Both the position numbers and the translations under genes were made by a program. Source: Candidatus Woesearchaeota archaeon (lineage in GTDB: Archaea > Nanobdellota > Nanobdellia > Woesearchaeales > ARS49). From it: a stretch of 64,000 nt of DNA. Positions 18,852 through 26,998 of this stretch are shown one piece after another. How positions within the stretch are numbered: the first letter of the stretch is position 1; every line of letters begins with the position of its first letter. The stretch is taken from the NCBI GenBank assembly GCA_016203225.1, contig JACQNC010000012.1, forward strand, positions 1 through 64,000, in the 5' to 3' direction. The notes below the pieces were generated by a model, which saw nothing but the letters and a program-made list of their open reading frames with translations, searched no databases and was not told where the DNA came from.

Positions 18852-20014
18852 TGGGGAGATTATTCCTCGTGCTGCAGCAGTTCGACCCGGATGCTGGATC
18901 ATACTCGGCGGTTTTCAGGAGGCTCGCTGAGCATGCCACAAAACAGGGATACTCGGTAACAATCACGTGCGATCGGAAAACCGGACAGCCAGCGGAGGAA
19001 CTGACTGCCTACGCCACAATACGGAGATTCCCCTCCATCAGGGCACCTGTCTTTAGCATGATCATCGCCGCGTTGCGGCGCGCACATAACACTCGCGCAT
19101 ACTTTAAGACCGTAACGCTCACGTCTGACGACATCATCATCGCCAACGGCGAAGCGGCTTTGGGCCTTGCGGGGTTGCCGTATGTTTTGCGCGCGGGCGA
19201 CCAACCTGCCAATACGTTTCTCGAGAATATGCAGCGCGGAAAGGTGCGATTCATCTCGCGTATCGCTCGCCGCATTCACATCCTGTTCCAGAGCATCATT
19301 GAGAAGCGGGTGCTACGCAAAGCGAACGGGCTGATTTTCGCGTCATCGGAAACCCGCGACTTATTCGTCCAAACATATGCTCTTCGGACAACACCTTGGT
19401 TCGTCCCCCGTTCAGGCATAGAACCGCGACCTATCCGGGCGACACCTAAGAAGATGTCCTTGCTATTCATCGCGGATGCTCATGATAGAATCAGGAAAGG
19501 AGCGCAGGATCTTGAGCAAGCTCTTCCAACGCTCTTCGATGAGTTCAAAGAGCTCATGCTTATTCACGTAGGACAACCATTCACATGGGATGTCCCTGCC
19601 TGGTGCCAGAACAGGATTCGGAGCGTTGGCAGGATCCCGTGGGACGCGATCCATGAGTACTATGAGCAAGCGTCGATTGTCGTCAGTTGCTCATTAAGCG
19701 AGGGATTCCCGAACGTCATTCTCGAAGCGATGGCGGCGGGCAAGCCTATCGTCACGAGCGACATCAACGGGATCAATGAGTATCTCGAAGATGGCATCGA
19801 AGGCCTCGTCTATCACAAAGGCGCAATAGATGAATTGATTGAGAAGGTGCGATTCCTGCTGAAGAATCCTGGAAGAGCACGAAGTGTCGGGCGCGCTGCC
19901 AAAACGCGCATACGTGCATTGGCGTATCCTGTATATGAACGTGCCGTGCTGGAATTTGCGCGCCAGGTCCGCCAAGGACGTGCACAGGATTTCAATCTCC
20001 TGAAACGTTCATAA
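18848..20014 (+). CDS. GT4-family glycosyltransferase B
   Basis: 388 residues, paralogue of the preceding enzyme: same N-terminal pattern (LVLQQFDPDAGSYSAVFRRLAEHA against LVCREFREGTGSYAGMFEALARFA) and the donor motif EGFPNVILEAMAAGKPIVTSDINGINEYL. Tandem duplication is evident. Acceptor and donor are not determinable; an envelope or S-layer glycan is likely. Confidence 0.9.
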   Translation: MMGRLFLVLQQFDPDAGSYSAVFRRLAEHATKQGYSVTITCDRKTGQPAEELTAYATIRRFPSIRAPVFSMIIAALRRAHNTRAYFKTVTLTSDDIIIANGEAALGLAGLPYVLRAGDQPANTFLENMQRGKVRFISRIARRIHILFQSIIEKRVLRKANGLIFASSETRDLFVQTYALRTTPWFVPRSGIEPRPIRATPKKMSLLFIADAHDRIRKGAQDLEQALPTLFDEFKELMLIHVGQPFTWDVPAWCQNRIRSVGRIPWDAIHEYYEQASIVVSCSLSEGFPNVILEAMAAGKPIVTSDINGINEYLEDGIEGLVYHKGAIDELIEKVRFLLKNPGRARSVGRAAKTRIRALAYPVYERAVLEFARQVRQGRAQDFNLLKRS

Positions 20015-20956
20015 GAAATGATCCTTCAGCGCTCTATCCAGCGTAGCGAGGACGTTGTCCCAGTGTTCGACGCTCACGGCCGCGTTGAACATCCCTCCTG
20101 AAGCGAACTTCTGCCCTCCGCCGCCGAAACGCTTGCCGAGCTTCGCGAGGTCGATGTCTACGCCGTCGCGGCGCCGGAACGCGATCTTGCCAGACTTGTA
20201 CAGCACGACCGCGACGTCAACCGCGACATGCCTGTCGAGGATGTACTGGCACGCGTCTGCCGTGCTCAGGATCGGTGCAGAGAGCGAGAATCCCAACTTG
20301 TATGTCAGGTATTCCTTGATCGTAAGACGTTTCATCAGGTCCTCGAACGCCTTGGCTTTCTTACCGAGATAGTCCGTGCGGGCCTGCTCGAAGACGTGGT
20401 CCCATACCATGCCCTTGGAGAGCGCCTCTATGATCGCTTTCGGGTCGTATCCTGATGCGATCAGGTCCGCGAGTTTCGTCGCGCGCTCGTCCTGGCGCAG
20501 CCAGAACTTGATGTCTGCGGCGAGCTTGGCGAGGACGCGCCCCACGGGGTCTCCGGGAAGGAACCGGAAAGCCGCGAGTTCGGTGCTTGATAGCTTGTCT
20601 TTAGGGAAGCTGCCTGGCGCGGTCTCGGCATAGTCGACGCGTTTGACGTGCTGTGAAAGGAGCGCGAGCGTCTCGGGCGTCTGTGGCTGGCTGAAGCTCC
20701 AGTACGCGATCGTGCAGCGTCCCGATACCCGATTCAGGAACGCGGCAAGATCGGGTATTGCATCAGGGGGGAAATCGATTACGAAGAGCCCGACATTGAG
20801 CTGGTCGGCCAACTCTTGCAGATCCCGCTCCTTTGACTCCGTGCGCAGTATGCCTCCGATCCTGACTGTCATGCCTTTGAGCTTGAGCGCGCGGTAGACG
20901 CAGGCTGCCGAGCATAATCCGTCGAGTGTGTCCGAACAGAACAGCACGGAAAGCAT
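20009..20956 (-). CDS. DHH-superfamily protein with degenerate metal-binding motifs
   Basis: About 315 residues from the ATG at 20956 (GTG at 20968 is the alternative; the TATATAAA-like box centre is about 28 bp from the ATG). Overall layout is DHH plus DHHA1, as in archaeal RecJ-like and Pap-like proteins. Yet motif I reads CSDTLDG instead of H-x-D-x-DG, the DHH triplet is replaced around AYWSFSQP, and DHHA1 reads GGGGQKFASGG instead of GGGHxxA. Most metal ligands are lost, so catalysis is doubtful. A binding or regulatory role is inferred. Confidence 0.7.
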   Translation of the reverse strand: MLSVLFCSDTLDGLCSAACVYRALKLKGMTVRIGGILRTESKERDLQELADQLNVGLFVIDFPPDAIPDLAAFLNRVSGRCTIAYWSFSQPQTPETLALLSQHVKRVDYAETAPGSFPKDKLSSTELAAFRFLPGDPVGRVLAKLAADIKFWLRQDERATKLADLIASGYDPKAIIEALSKGMVWDHVFEQARTDYLGKKAKAFEDLMKRLTIKEYLTYKLGFSLSAPILSTADACQYILDRHVAVDVAVVLYKSGKIAFRRRDGVDIDLAKLGKRFGGGGQKFASGGMFNAAVSVEHWDNVLATLDRALKDHFL

Positions 20957-21030
20957 GGTCTTTTTCACGCGTTTATCGCATATAAACGTTTGCGCAAAAG
21001 CTTATATAGCGCTTTTCCGACGGCGGATGC

Positions 21031-21390
21031 ATGACTGACCTGGTCGCATGCCTCAGCACGGGCAAGGGCACATGGGGGCCGTTGATGAAGGTCGTGGAGA
21101 GCCCCTCGTGGGAGAACGTGTTCCTCGTGGCGCCGACCTTCTTCGCCCAGAAGTTCCAGACGATGCGGAAGAATGTCCAGGTGATCCCTATCGATGACAC
21201 CAAGGAATTGCCTGAACTAATCAAGGACGTACAAGCAGGGCTGTCCGGTAAGCTTTTCGGCGACGTCGCCGTGAACTTCTCTTCAGGCTCGGGCAAGGAA
21301 CACATGGCCATACTTGCTGCGTTGCTCAAGTGCGGCTGCGGCATCCGCCTCGTGGCGCACACGGACGCGACTGGATTGCAGGAGCTTTAG
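21031..21390 (+). CDS. Small protein resembling a CARF/Rossmann-like nucleotide-sensing domain
   Basis: 119 residues. The end of the protein, VNFSSGSGKEHMAILAALLKCGCGIRLV, recalls the vN-x-T/S-GG-T-K-x-M loop-helix of CARF and DUF1887-type domains. There is no HEPN or other effector domain fused and no CRISPR array in the window. TTATATAG lies 26 bp upstream of the ATG, so it is leaderless. The stop codon overlaps that of the convergent methyltransferase. Function unknown. Confidence 0.7.
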   Translation: MTDLVACLSTGKGTWGPLMKVVESPSWENVFLVAPTFFAQKFQTMRKNVQVIPIDDTKELPELIKDVQAGLSGKLFGDVAVNFSSGSGKEHMAILAALLKCGCGIRLVAHTDATGLQEL

Positions 21391-21983
21391 GTCTTCTTCG
21401 ATCTGTACACTCGATATCCTGACTGCCGCGCGATGGTCTCGACGTTGCCATAGACTTCTTCCATTTTCTGTTCGAACATCCTGCCGCCGACGTTGTGGCG
21501 CGCGACGAGCCAGAACTCGCCGTCCGTGTCCAATCGCGCCTTGCCATGCTCTATCATCTGGTTGCATAGTTCTCTGCCGGCGGTCTGGGGCGGGTTGAGC
21601 AGGATTGCGTCGAAGAACTCGTCCTTGACCGGCTCGTAGCTGTCGCCGGAGCGCACGTCGACTTCTACGCCGTTCAATGCAGCATTCTTCTTTGTCAACG
21701 TCACTGCACGTTTGTTCACATCAGTCAATACGACTGTGCATTGCGAACACGTCTTCTTTATCGCGATGCCCGCAGGGCCGTAACCGCAGCCTAAATCGAG
21801 GATGCGCATCCCGGGCGTCACGATGAATTCGTCGATCAGCAGCTGCGTCCCTTTGTCGATGCGCGTCTTTGAGAATGTGCCCGCCCCGGTCTCGAACACG
21901 AAATCGGCCCCCCGCAGATGTGCATGGATCAGCGATCTGGTGAACGCGGTCTTGTGTTTGCGCGCGTAATAGTGCTCGCTCAT
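21387..21983 (-). CDS. RsmC-like class I methyltransferase (MTS family)
   Basis: 198 residues from MSEHYYARKH; the longer track start lies inside the upstream gene. SAM motif I is ILDLGCGYGPAGIAI and the N6/N2-amino methyltransferase motif is NPPQ (LLNPPQTAG). The family methylates guanine N2 or related groups in rRNA or tRNA; the exact target is unknown. Start overlaps the upstream membrane protein stop by 4 bases. Confidence 0.88.
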   Translation of the reverse strand: MSEHYYARKHKTAFTRSLIHAHLRGADFVFETGAGTFSKTRIDKGTQLLIDEFIVTPGMRILDLGCGYGPAGIAIKKTCSQCTVVLTDVNKRAVTLTKKNAALNGVEVDVRSGDSYEPVKDEFFDAILLNPPQTAGRELCNQMIEHGKARLDTDGEFWLVARHNVGGRMFEQKMEEVYGNVETIARQSGYRVYRSKKT

Positions 21984-22672
21984 GCTGGTTTGGGGTCGAG
22001 GCTGGTGATGATTCCGTAGAACGTGTACACCATGCGGTCGACCGCGCGCACGAGCTCCTCGTCGTGGCCGCTGAGGATTATGCAGTCGTTCTTGAGGCGG
22101 ATGTTGGTCGTCAGGTTGACGTTGTTGAGCACGATGACCGAGACGTTCGGGGTGTCGCAATCGACGATCGGTCGCGTGGCGCAGGGTTCGGTCTCGTTCA
22201 CTAGACAGGCCGGGATGGTTTTCACGCCGATGGCGCGCACGAGGTTGAGGGATAGCTCGGCGGCGGCCAGCGCGACGTAAGCCTGGCTCTCGGGGCGCGG
22301 GTCGAACGTCACGTAGATGGTGTCGCGCTCGAATGTCGGGTTGATCCTGCCCGCGACAGAGATGTTGAGCGTCTGCAATGGATTATAATGCATGCTCAGG
22401 ATGTATTGTGTATCCTCGTTCTGCCAAAGGCTCCACCACAGGTCCTCTTTGTATTCGAACTCGAAGTTGTTGTAGGTGACGATCTCGCCGCGCGGCGGCT
22501 CGGGGGTGTAGAACGCGCGGATGGCGAACACGCCGATGACGAGCGCGACTATGATGCCGATCGCCCAGAGCAGGATCGTCGAGTTCGGCTCCTGTTCGGG
22601 GGGGACGTCAGGGATTGGCGCCTGCTTGGGTTCCCGCATCACGTCCTTGATCGTGTGATCCATCACGTCCAT
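21980..22672 (-). CDS. Membrane-anchored protein, paralogue of the next upstream gene
   Basis: 230 residues: a short charged N-terminus, one membrane helix (ILLWAIGIIVALVIGVFAI) and a large predicted extracytoplasmic domain. It shares with its upstream neighbour the order: YNxxxF strand, VTFDPRPESQ, a helix AYVALAAAELSLN, then CLVNETEPC and a C-terminal KDxCI segment. Three cysteines outside the membrane could form a disulphide. No known family recognised. Confidence 0.75.
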   Translation of the reverse strand: MDVMDHTIKDVMREPKQAPIPDVPPEQEPNSTILLWAIGIIVALVIGVFAIRAFYTPEPPRGEIVTYNNFEFEYKEDLWWSLWQNEDTQYILSMHYNPLQTLNISVAGRINPTFERDTIYVTFDPRPESQAYVALAAAELSLNLVRAIGVKTIPACLVNETEPCATRPIVDCDTPNVSVIVLNNVNLTTNIRLKNDCIILSGHDEELVRAVDRMVYTFYGIITSLDPKPA

Positions 22673-23256
22673 CAGTCCATCACTCCGAGCGCGATGAACA
22701 GAATCTTGTCCTGGATGCGGAGCACGTCCTCTCCGGCCGCGGCGGCTGCGGTGATGCAGGAATCCTTTATCGTGATGCTTGTTTCATCACCCTCGCCGAG
22801 GAGCAGCACCGGCTCGGTCGCGGTCGCGTTGACGCAGGAGAGCAGCGGAAGATTGTATGAATCATCTTCGGTGACCGCGGGTTGGACGTACGTGTTCCGG
22901 GAGCCGAGCACCTCCGCGAGATAGTACTGGGCTGCAGCCATGCTCTGGCTGTGGTTCGATGCTGGATCGTACGTGACGACCAGATATGGTCCTCTGACCA
23001 GCGCCGCGACGCCAGGGTCGGCCGGGATGCTCTCGACCTGGCTTGGGAAGAACGTGAAGCCGTAACGCACGCCGTCTATGGCCGCGAACACGCCGCGGGG
23101 CGTGCTGGTGAACTTTATGCCGTTGTAGCGCTGCGTTTTTCCGTCACCGGTCGAGCCTACGTAGAAGCCCGCGACGCTGAGCACCATCAGGATGACGATT
23201 ATCCAGCTCAGGATGCGTTTGCGCTTCGTTTGGCGCTGGTCTTCGTGATCGTGCAT
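22672..23256 (-). CDS. Membrane-anchored protein, paralogue of the next downstream gene
   Basis: 194 residues: basic N-terminus (QTKRKRILSW), one membrane helix, then an extracytoplasmic domain with YNGIKFTSTP, VTYDPASNHSQ, a helix AAAQYYLAEVLG, CVNATATEP and IKDSCI. The pattern matches the downstream gene, with which it shares 1 base. The TATAAAAAG box is centred 26 bp before the ATG. Function unknown; an envelope role is inferred from topology. Confidence 0.75.
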   Translation of the reverse strand: MHDHEDQRQTKRKRILSWIIVILMVLSVAGFYVGSTGDGKTQRYNGIKFTSTPRGVFAAIDGVRYGFTFFPSQVESIPADPGVAALVRGPYLVVTYDPASNHSQSMAAAQYYLAEVLGSRNTYVQPAVTEDDSYNLPLLSCVNATATEPVLLLGEGDETSITIKDSCITAAAAAGEDVLRIQDKILFIALGVMD

Positions 23257-23314
23257 GGTTGCGCTGCGCGGATGACGCTATAAAAAGATTGCTATGCGAA
23301 AACTATTTAAATGA

Positions 23315-23356
23315 TATCGGTTTCGATATATTGGTAATGATATATCGGTAACGATA
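23315..23356 (+). promoter_or_regulatory. Triple abutting operator for the PadR-type regulator
   Basis: Three 14-bp dyads follow each other without a gap: TATCGGTTTCGATA, TATTGGTAATGATA and TATCGGTAACGATA. They lie between the CTATTTAAA box (about 23304-23312) and the padR-like ATG at 23359, covering the expected transcription start. Binding there would block the whole ABC operon. Autoregulation by the adjacent PadR protein is inferred. Confidence 0.75.
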
Positions 23357-23358
23357 AT

Positions 23359-23847
23359 ATGGGCTGCCTCAGACTCGCCGTGCTCAGGCAATTGAGCAAG
23401 AGACCGCTTTCTGGCTACAGCATCATGCAGGCGATCACTGATGAGAGCGGTTGGAAGCCTAGCCCGGGCTCCATCTACCCCCTCTTGGCGTCGCTTGTCG
23501 GGGAGAATCTCGCGACGGTGAGATCACAGGGCAGGCGACGCATCTACGCGCTAACGAAGGAGGGCACGGATACGCTCCAGGAGCTGCTGGGCCAGAACCG
23601 TGCCCGCCTCGACAGATTGGCCAGCCAACTGAGGATCTGTTCCCCCCCTCTCGCGGACAAGGACAGGCTTGCGGTCATCGAACGCTTGTCCAAGGGTGAT
23701 GCGCCGTTTGGCTGGCTCACGCGGGATTTGCTCGAGCTGAGAAGGCTGGCCTTCGCGGTGACGACCAAGGATATCCGCGAAGGTGAGAGACGCGAGATAC
23801 GCAAGGCGATCGCTCTGCTGCTCGATGCGCTCAGGAGGGCCTCATGA
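23359..23847 (+). CDS. PadR-family transcriptional regulator
   Basis: 162 residues. The N-terminal winged helix shows the PadR pattern: LRQLSKRPLSGYSIMQAI, then PSPGSIYPLLASLVGENLATV and RRRIYALTKEGTDTL. The C-terminal half is helical, for dimerisation. It is the first gene of the export operon and starts next to three operator copies. PadR-type repressors often sense compounds that the controlled pump exports. Confidence 0.92.
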   Translation: MGCLRLAVLRQLSKRPLSGYSIMQAITDESGWKPSPGSIYPLLASLVGENLATVRSQGRRRIYALTKEGTDTLQELLGQNRARLDRLASQLRICSPPLADKDRLAVIERLSKGDAPFGWLTRDLLELRRLAFAVTTKDIREGERREIRKAIALLLDALRRAS

Positions 23848-24536
23848 CACAGACGGTCATCTCTTTGAAGGACGTCTGGAAAGTCTATCATATGGGCGAT
23901 GTCCGGGTGAATGCGCTCCAAGGGCTGAACCTCGACATCCACCAAGGGGAGTTCGTGAGCATCGTGGGACCATCTGGCTCCGGCAAGAGCACGAGCATGA
24001 ACATGATCGGCTGCCTCGACATTCCCACCAAAGGCCACATCTTTCTTTACGGGAAGGACATCGCACACCTGCACGAGTCCGACCTCGCGCAGATCCGCGG
24101 CAGGAGCATCGGGTTCGTGTTCCAGAAGTTCAACCTCATAAGCACGCTCACCGCGCTCGAGAACGTCACGCTACCCATGATGTTCCAGGACATATCACGC
24201 GAGGACGCGGAGGAACGCGCGCGGAGCTTGCTCACCAGGGTCGGGCTCGCGGATAGGATGCACCACCGGCCGAACGAGCTGTCCGGCGGCCAACAGCAGC
24301 GCGTCAGCATCGCCCGCGCGCTCGCGAACGATCCCGCGATCATACTCGCGGACGAACCCACAGGCAACCTTGACTCAGCATCAGGCGAACTGGTGATGGA
24401 TCTCCTGAAGAAGCTGCACGATGATGGGAAGACGCTTATCCTGGTAACGCACGAGGCTGAACTGGCGGACCAGGCGCAACGGAAATGCCTGCTCAAGGAT
24501 GGGAAGATAGTCAAGATCCAAAAACGGAGGGACTGA
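23844..24536 (+). CDS. ABC transporter ATPase, MacB/LolD type
   Basis: 230 residues. Walker A GPSGSGKST near residue 42, signature LSGGQQQRVSIARAL near 140, Walker B IILADEPTGNLDS, and the MacB/LolD hallmark DEPTGNLDS. It powers the two FtsX/MacB-like permeases encoded downstream. Start overlaps the padR stop by 4 bases. Confidence 0.95.
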   Translation: MTQTVISLKDVWKVYHMGDVRVNALQGLNLDIHQGEFVSIVGPSGSGKSTSMNMIGCLDIPTKGHIFLYGKDIAHLHESDLAQIRGRSIGFVFQKFNLISTLTALENVTLPMMFQDISREDAEERARSLLTRVGLADRMHHRPNELSGGQQQRVSIARALANDPAIILADEPTGNLDSASGELVMDLLKKLHDDGKTLILVTHEAELADQAQRKCLLKDGKIVKIQKRRD

Positions 24537-24538
24537 AC

Positions 24539-25780
24539 ATGAAGAAAGCAATGGCGCTGCTGGCGCTGCTCCTGATGCCTGCGGTGTTCGCGCAGGACTA
24601 CGCGAGCGGTCAGGTCGGCTCGTTGACGGCGGACCTGTACATAGTCGCGGCGAACTACGACCCCTCGCCCATCGTGCCGGGAAACTATGTTGACATCTGG
24701 CTGCGCGTCGAGAACCGGGGCGATACAGAGGCTCCTGATGTGGTCGTCTCGGTCTCCGAGGAGTTCCCGTGGCGAGCGATCGACGGACGCACCGTCGACC
24801 TGGGCAGGTTAGGCCCTAACTCCGCGGCCATCGCATCGTTCCGGTTGCTCGTGGACGGCGCTGCGCCCGGCGGCCCGACTCCGTTGCGCGTGCGCCTGCA
24901 GCGTTCTGCGCTGGACACGCCTGAGGTCGCGCAGCTCAGCGTTGATGTCGAACGTCTCGATGCCGTGCTGGCCATCCAGTCCGTGGTCGCAGAGCGTGTC
25001 GCTCCCGGCGAGACTTTCAATGTCGACGTCACGGTCGCGAACAGCGCGAGTTCCGTCCTCCGCGCGATCAAGGGCACTCTCCGGCTCTTGACGCAGGTGA
25101 CGACGACCGGCGGTTTGAGCACTGTCGAGCTCCCTTTCACACCCATCGGTGGAGGCATAGAGCGCACGGTGGATGCGCTCGCGCCCGGCGAGTCGCGCAC
25201 GATGCGTTTCACGCTCGTGGTGGATCCTGATGCGGAGAGCAAACCGTACAAACTGCCGCTGGAGATATCTTACTTCGACCCGAGCGGAACGAACAGGACC
25301 CGTCAGGAGGTCGTGGGGGTCATCGTGGGCGCCGATCCCGAGCTTTCGGTCGCGATTGACAGCACCGCGCTTTCCAGCGATACGACCACAGGGGACGTCA
25401 TCGTCCGTTTCGTGAATTACGGCGTGGGCGATATCAAGTTCCTCACGGCGCGCATGCAGGCGACGGATGAGTTCGTCATCGTGAGCTCGCCTGACGTGTA
25501 CGTGGGCAAGATCGACTCGGATGATTACGAGACCGCGGAATTCAGGCTGGCGTTGACGTCGGCCGCCGACGACCAGGTCGAGATCCCGCTTGTGATGGAA
25601 TACCGCGATGCGAACAACGACAAGTACAGCAAAGGCGTCAGCCTGACCGTGGTGCGGTACACCCCCAAGCAGCTTGGTACGCAACAGAGCAACACTTTGC
25701 TCGTCTTCTTCGTGGTGATCGTGCTCGGCGTGGTTGGCTGGTTCGCGTATAGGCGATTCAGGAAGAAGCGGGCGAAGTGA
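24539..25780 (+). CDS. Secreted, C-terminally anchored beta-domain protein of the ABC operon
   Basis: 413 residues from the ATG after GGAGG; the track start at 24485 is inside the ATPase gene. A clear signal peptide (MKKAMALLALLLMPAVFAQ) is followed by three or so immunoglobulin-like CARDB/COG1361-type segments (VDIWLRVENRGDTEAPDVVV, FNVDVTVANSASS) and a C-terminal membrane helix plus basic tail. It lies outside the cell and may take the place of a MacA-like periplasmic adaptor; that is inference. Confidence 0.85.
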   Translation: MKKAMALLALLLMPAVFAQDYASGQVGSLTADLYIVAANYDPSPIVPGNYVDIWLRVENRGDTEAPDVVVSVSEEFPWRAIDGRTVDLGRLGPNSAAIASFRLLVDGAAPGGPTPLRVRLQRSALDTPEVAQLSVDVERLDAVLAIQSVVAERVAPGETFNVDVTVANSASSVLRAIKGTLRLLTQVTTTGGLSTVELPFTPIGGGIERTVDALAPGESRTMRFTLVVDPDAESKPYKLPLEISYFDPSGTNRTRQEVVGVIVGADPELSVAIDSTALSSDTTTGDVIVRFVNYGVGDIKFLTARMQATDEFVIVSSPDVYVGKIDSDDYETAEFRLALTSAADDQVEIPLVMEYRDANNDKYSKGVSLTVVRYTPKQLGTQQSNTLLVFFVVIVLGVVGWFAYRRFRKKRAK

Positions 25781-26998
25781 ATGCTCGGGCAATCGTTCCT
25801 CTACGCTGCGCGCGGGCTCGCGCACCGGAAGCTGCGATCGTGGTTGACGATGCTGGGCATCTTCATCGGCATCGCGGCCGTCGTTGCGCTCATCAGCCTG
25901 AGCGAAGGGCTGAAGGTCGCGATCGATGAGCAGTTCTCCAAGATAGGGGCCGACAAGATATTCGTGCTGCCGAAAGGGACGTTCGGCGGGTTCGAGTCGG
26001 ACGCCGCGCGGCTCACCGTGAGCGACAAGGACCGGCTCGCGCGCATCCCGGGCGTCGACGAGGCGACGACTTACGTTTTCAAGGCGGGGTTGATCTCGCT
26101 TGAGGACGAGAACGTCCCTGTGTACGTGACCGGCATCCCCGAAGACGCCCAGGAACGCGCGCTCTCCATCGAGATAGGGACCTGGGAGATCGAGAGCGGC
26201 AAATGGTTCGATGGCGGCGATGGCGACAAAGTCGTGATCGGCAACGATTTCGCCCGCACGGAGATTCTTGATGATAGGCTGAAGCTCGGTGATTCCGTGA
26301 AGGTCAACGATGGCACGTTCGAGGTCGTAGGTATTCTGACGCGCATCGGCGACCCGAGCACGGATGGTGGCGTGTTCATCGACGAGGATATGATGCGTGA
26401 TGCGTTCGGGCTCGATGACGAGGAAACGAACTTCATCGGCGTCCGGCTGCAGCGAGGCGCGGACATCGCTGTCGTCCAGGAACGGATGGAGCGCGAATTG
26501 CGGAAGGCGCACGATGTCGATGAGGGCAAGGAGGACTTCGAGGTCCAGTCGCCTGAGGAGCTTTTGGCGACGTTCACCGCGATCTTCAACATCATCCAGG
26601 CCGTGCTGATCGGGATCGCGGCCATATCGCTGCTCGTGGGCGGGATCGGCATAATGAACACGATGTACACCGCTGTGCTCGAGAGGACACAGGAGATCGG
26701 CGTTATGAAGGCGGTCGGTGCGCGGAACAGGGATATCCTTTCGTTGTTCCTGTTCGAGTCGGGATTGCTCGGCATGGCTGGCGGTGTGGTGGGCATAGTT
26801 CTCGGCATGGGGTTGAGCAAGGGCGTGGAGCTCGTCGCTTCCCAGGTGTTCGGCAGCCCGCTCATCCGGGCGTTCTTCCCGATCTATCTGATCGTCGGCG
26901 CGCTGGCATTCGCGTTCTTCGTGGGAGTGCTGTCTGGTGTGCTTCCTGCGTACCAGGCTGCGCGGCTCCAGCCGGTTGATGCGTTGAGGTACGAATGA
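25781..26998 (+). CDS. MacB/FtsX-type ABC permease 1
   Basis: 405 residues: N-terminal helix with LRSWLTMLGIFIGIAAVVAL, a large MacB_PCD extracytoplasmic domain, then three C-terminal helices (ISLLVGGIGIMNTMYTAVLE and following). The end LQPVDALRYE is typical. It abuts the adaptor-like gene and overlaps permease 2 by 4 bases. It transmits ATPase force across the membrane rather than forming a channel. Confidence 0.93.
   Translation: MLGQSFLYAARGLAHRKLRSWLTMLGIFIGIAAVVALISLSEGLKVAIDEQFSKIGADKIFVLPKGTFGGFESDAARLTVSDKDRLARIPGVDEATTYVFKAGLISLEDENVPVYVTGIPEDAQERALSIEIGTWEIESGKWFDGGDGDKVVIGNDFARTEILDDRLKLGDSVKVNDGTFEVVGILTRIGDPSTDGGVFIDEDMMRDAFGLDDEETNFIGVRLQRGADIAVVQERMERELRKAHDVDEGKEDFEVQSPEELLATFTAIFNIIQAVLIGIAAISLLVGGIGIMNTMYTAVLERTQEIGVMKAVGARNRDILSLFLFESGLLGMAGGVVGIVLGMGLSKGVELVASQVFGSPLIRAFFPIYLIVGALAFAFFVGVLSGVLPAYQAARLQPVDALRYE

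Noticed and set aside
24809-26512. 567-residue minus-strand ORF across the ABC operon
   Set aside because: Antisense shadow of the adaptor-like and permease genes; rich in His, Arg, Asp and Glu with no domain.
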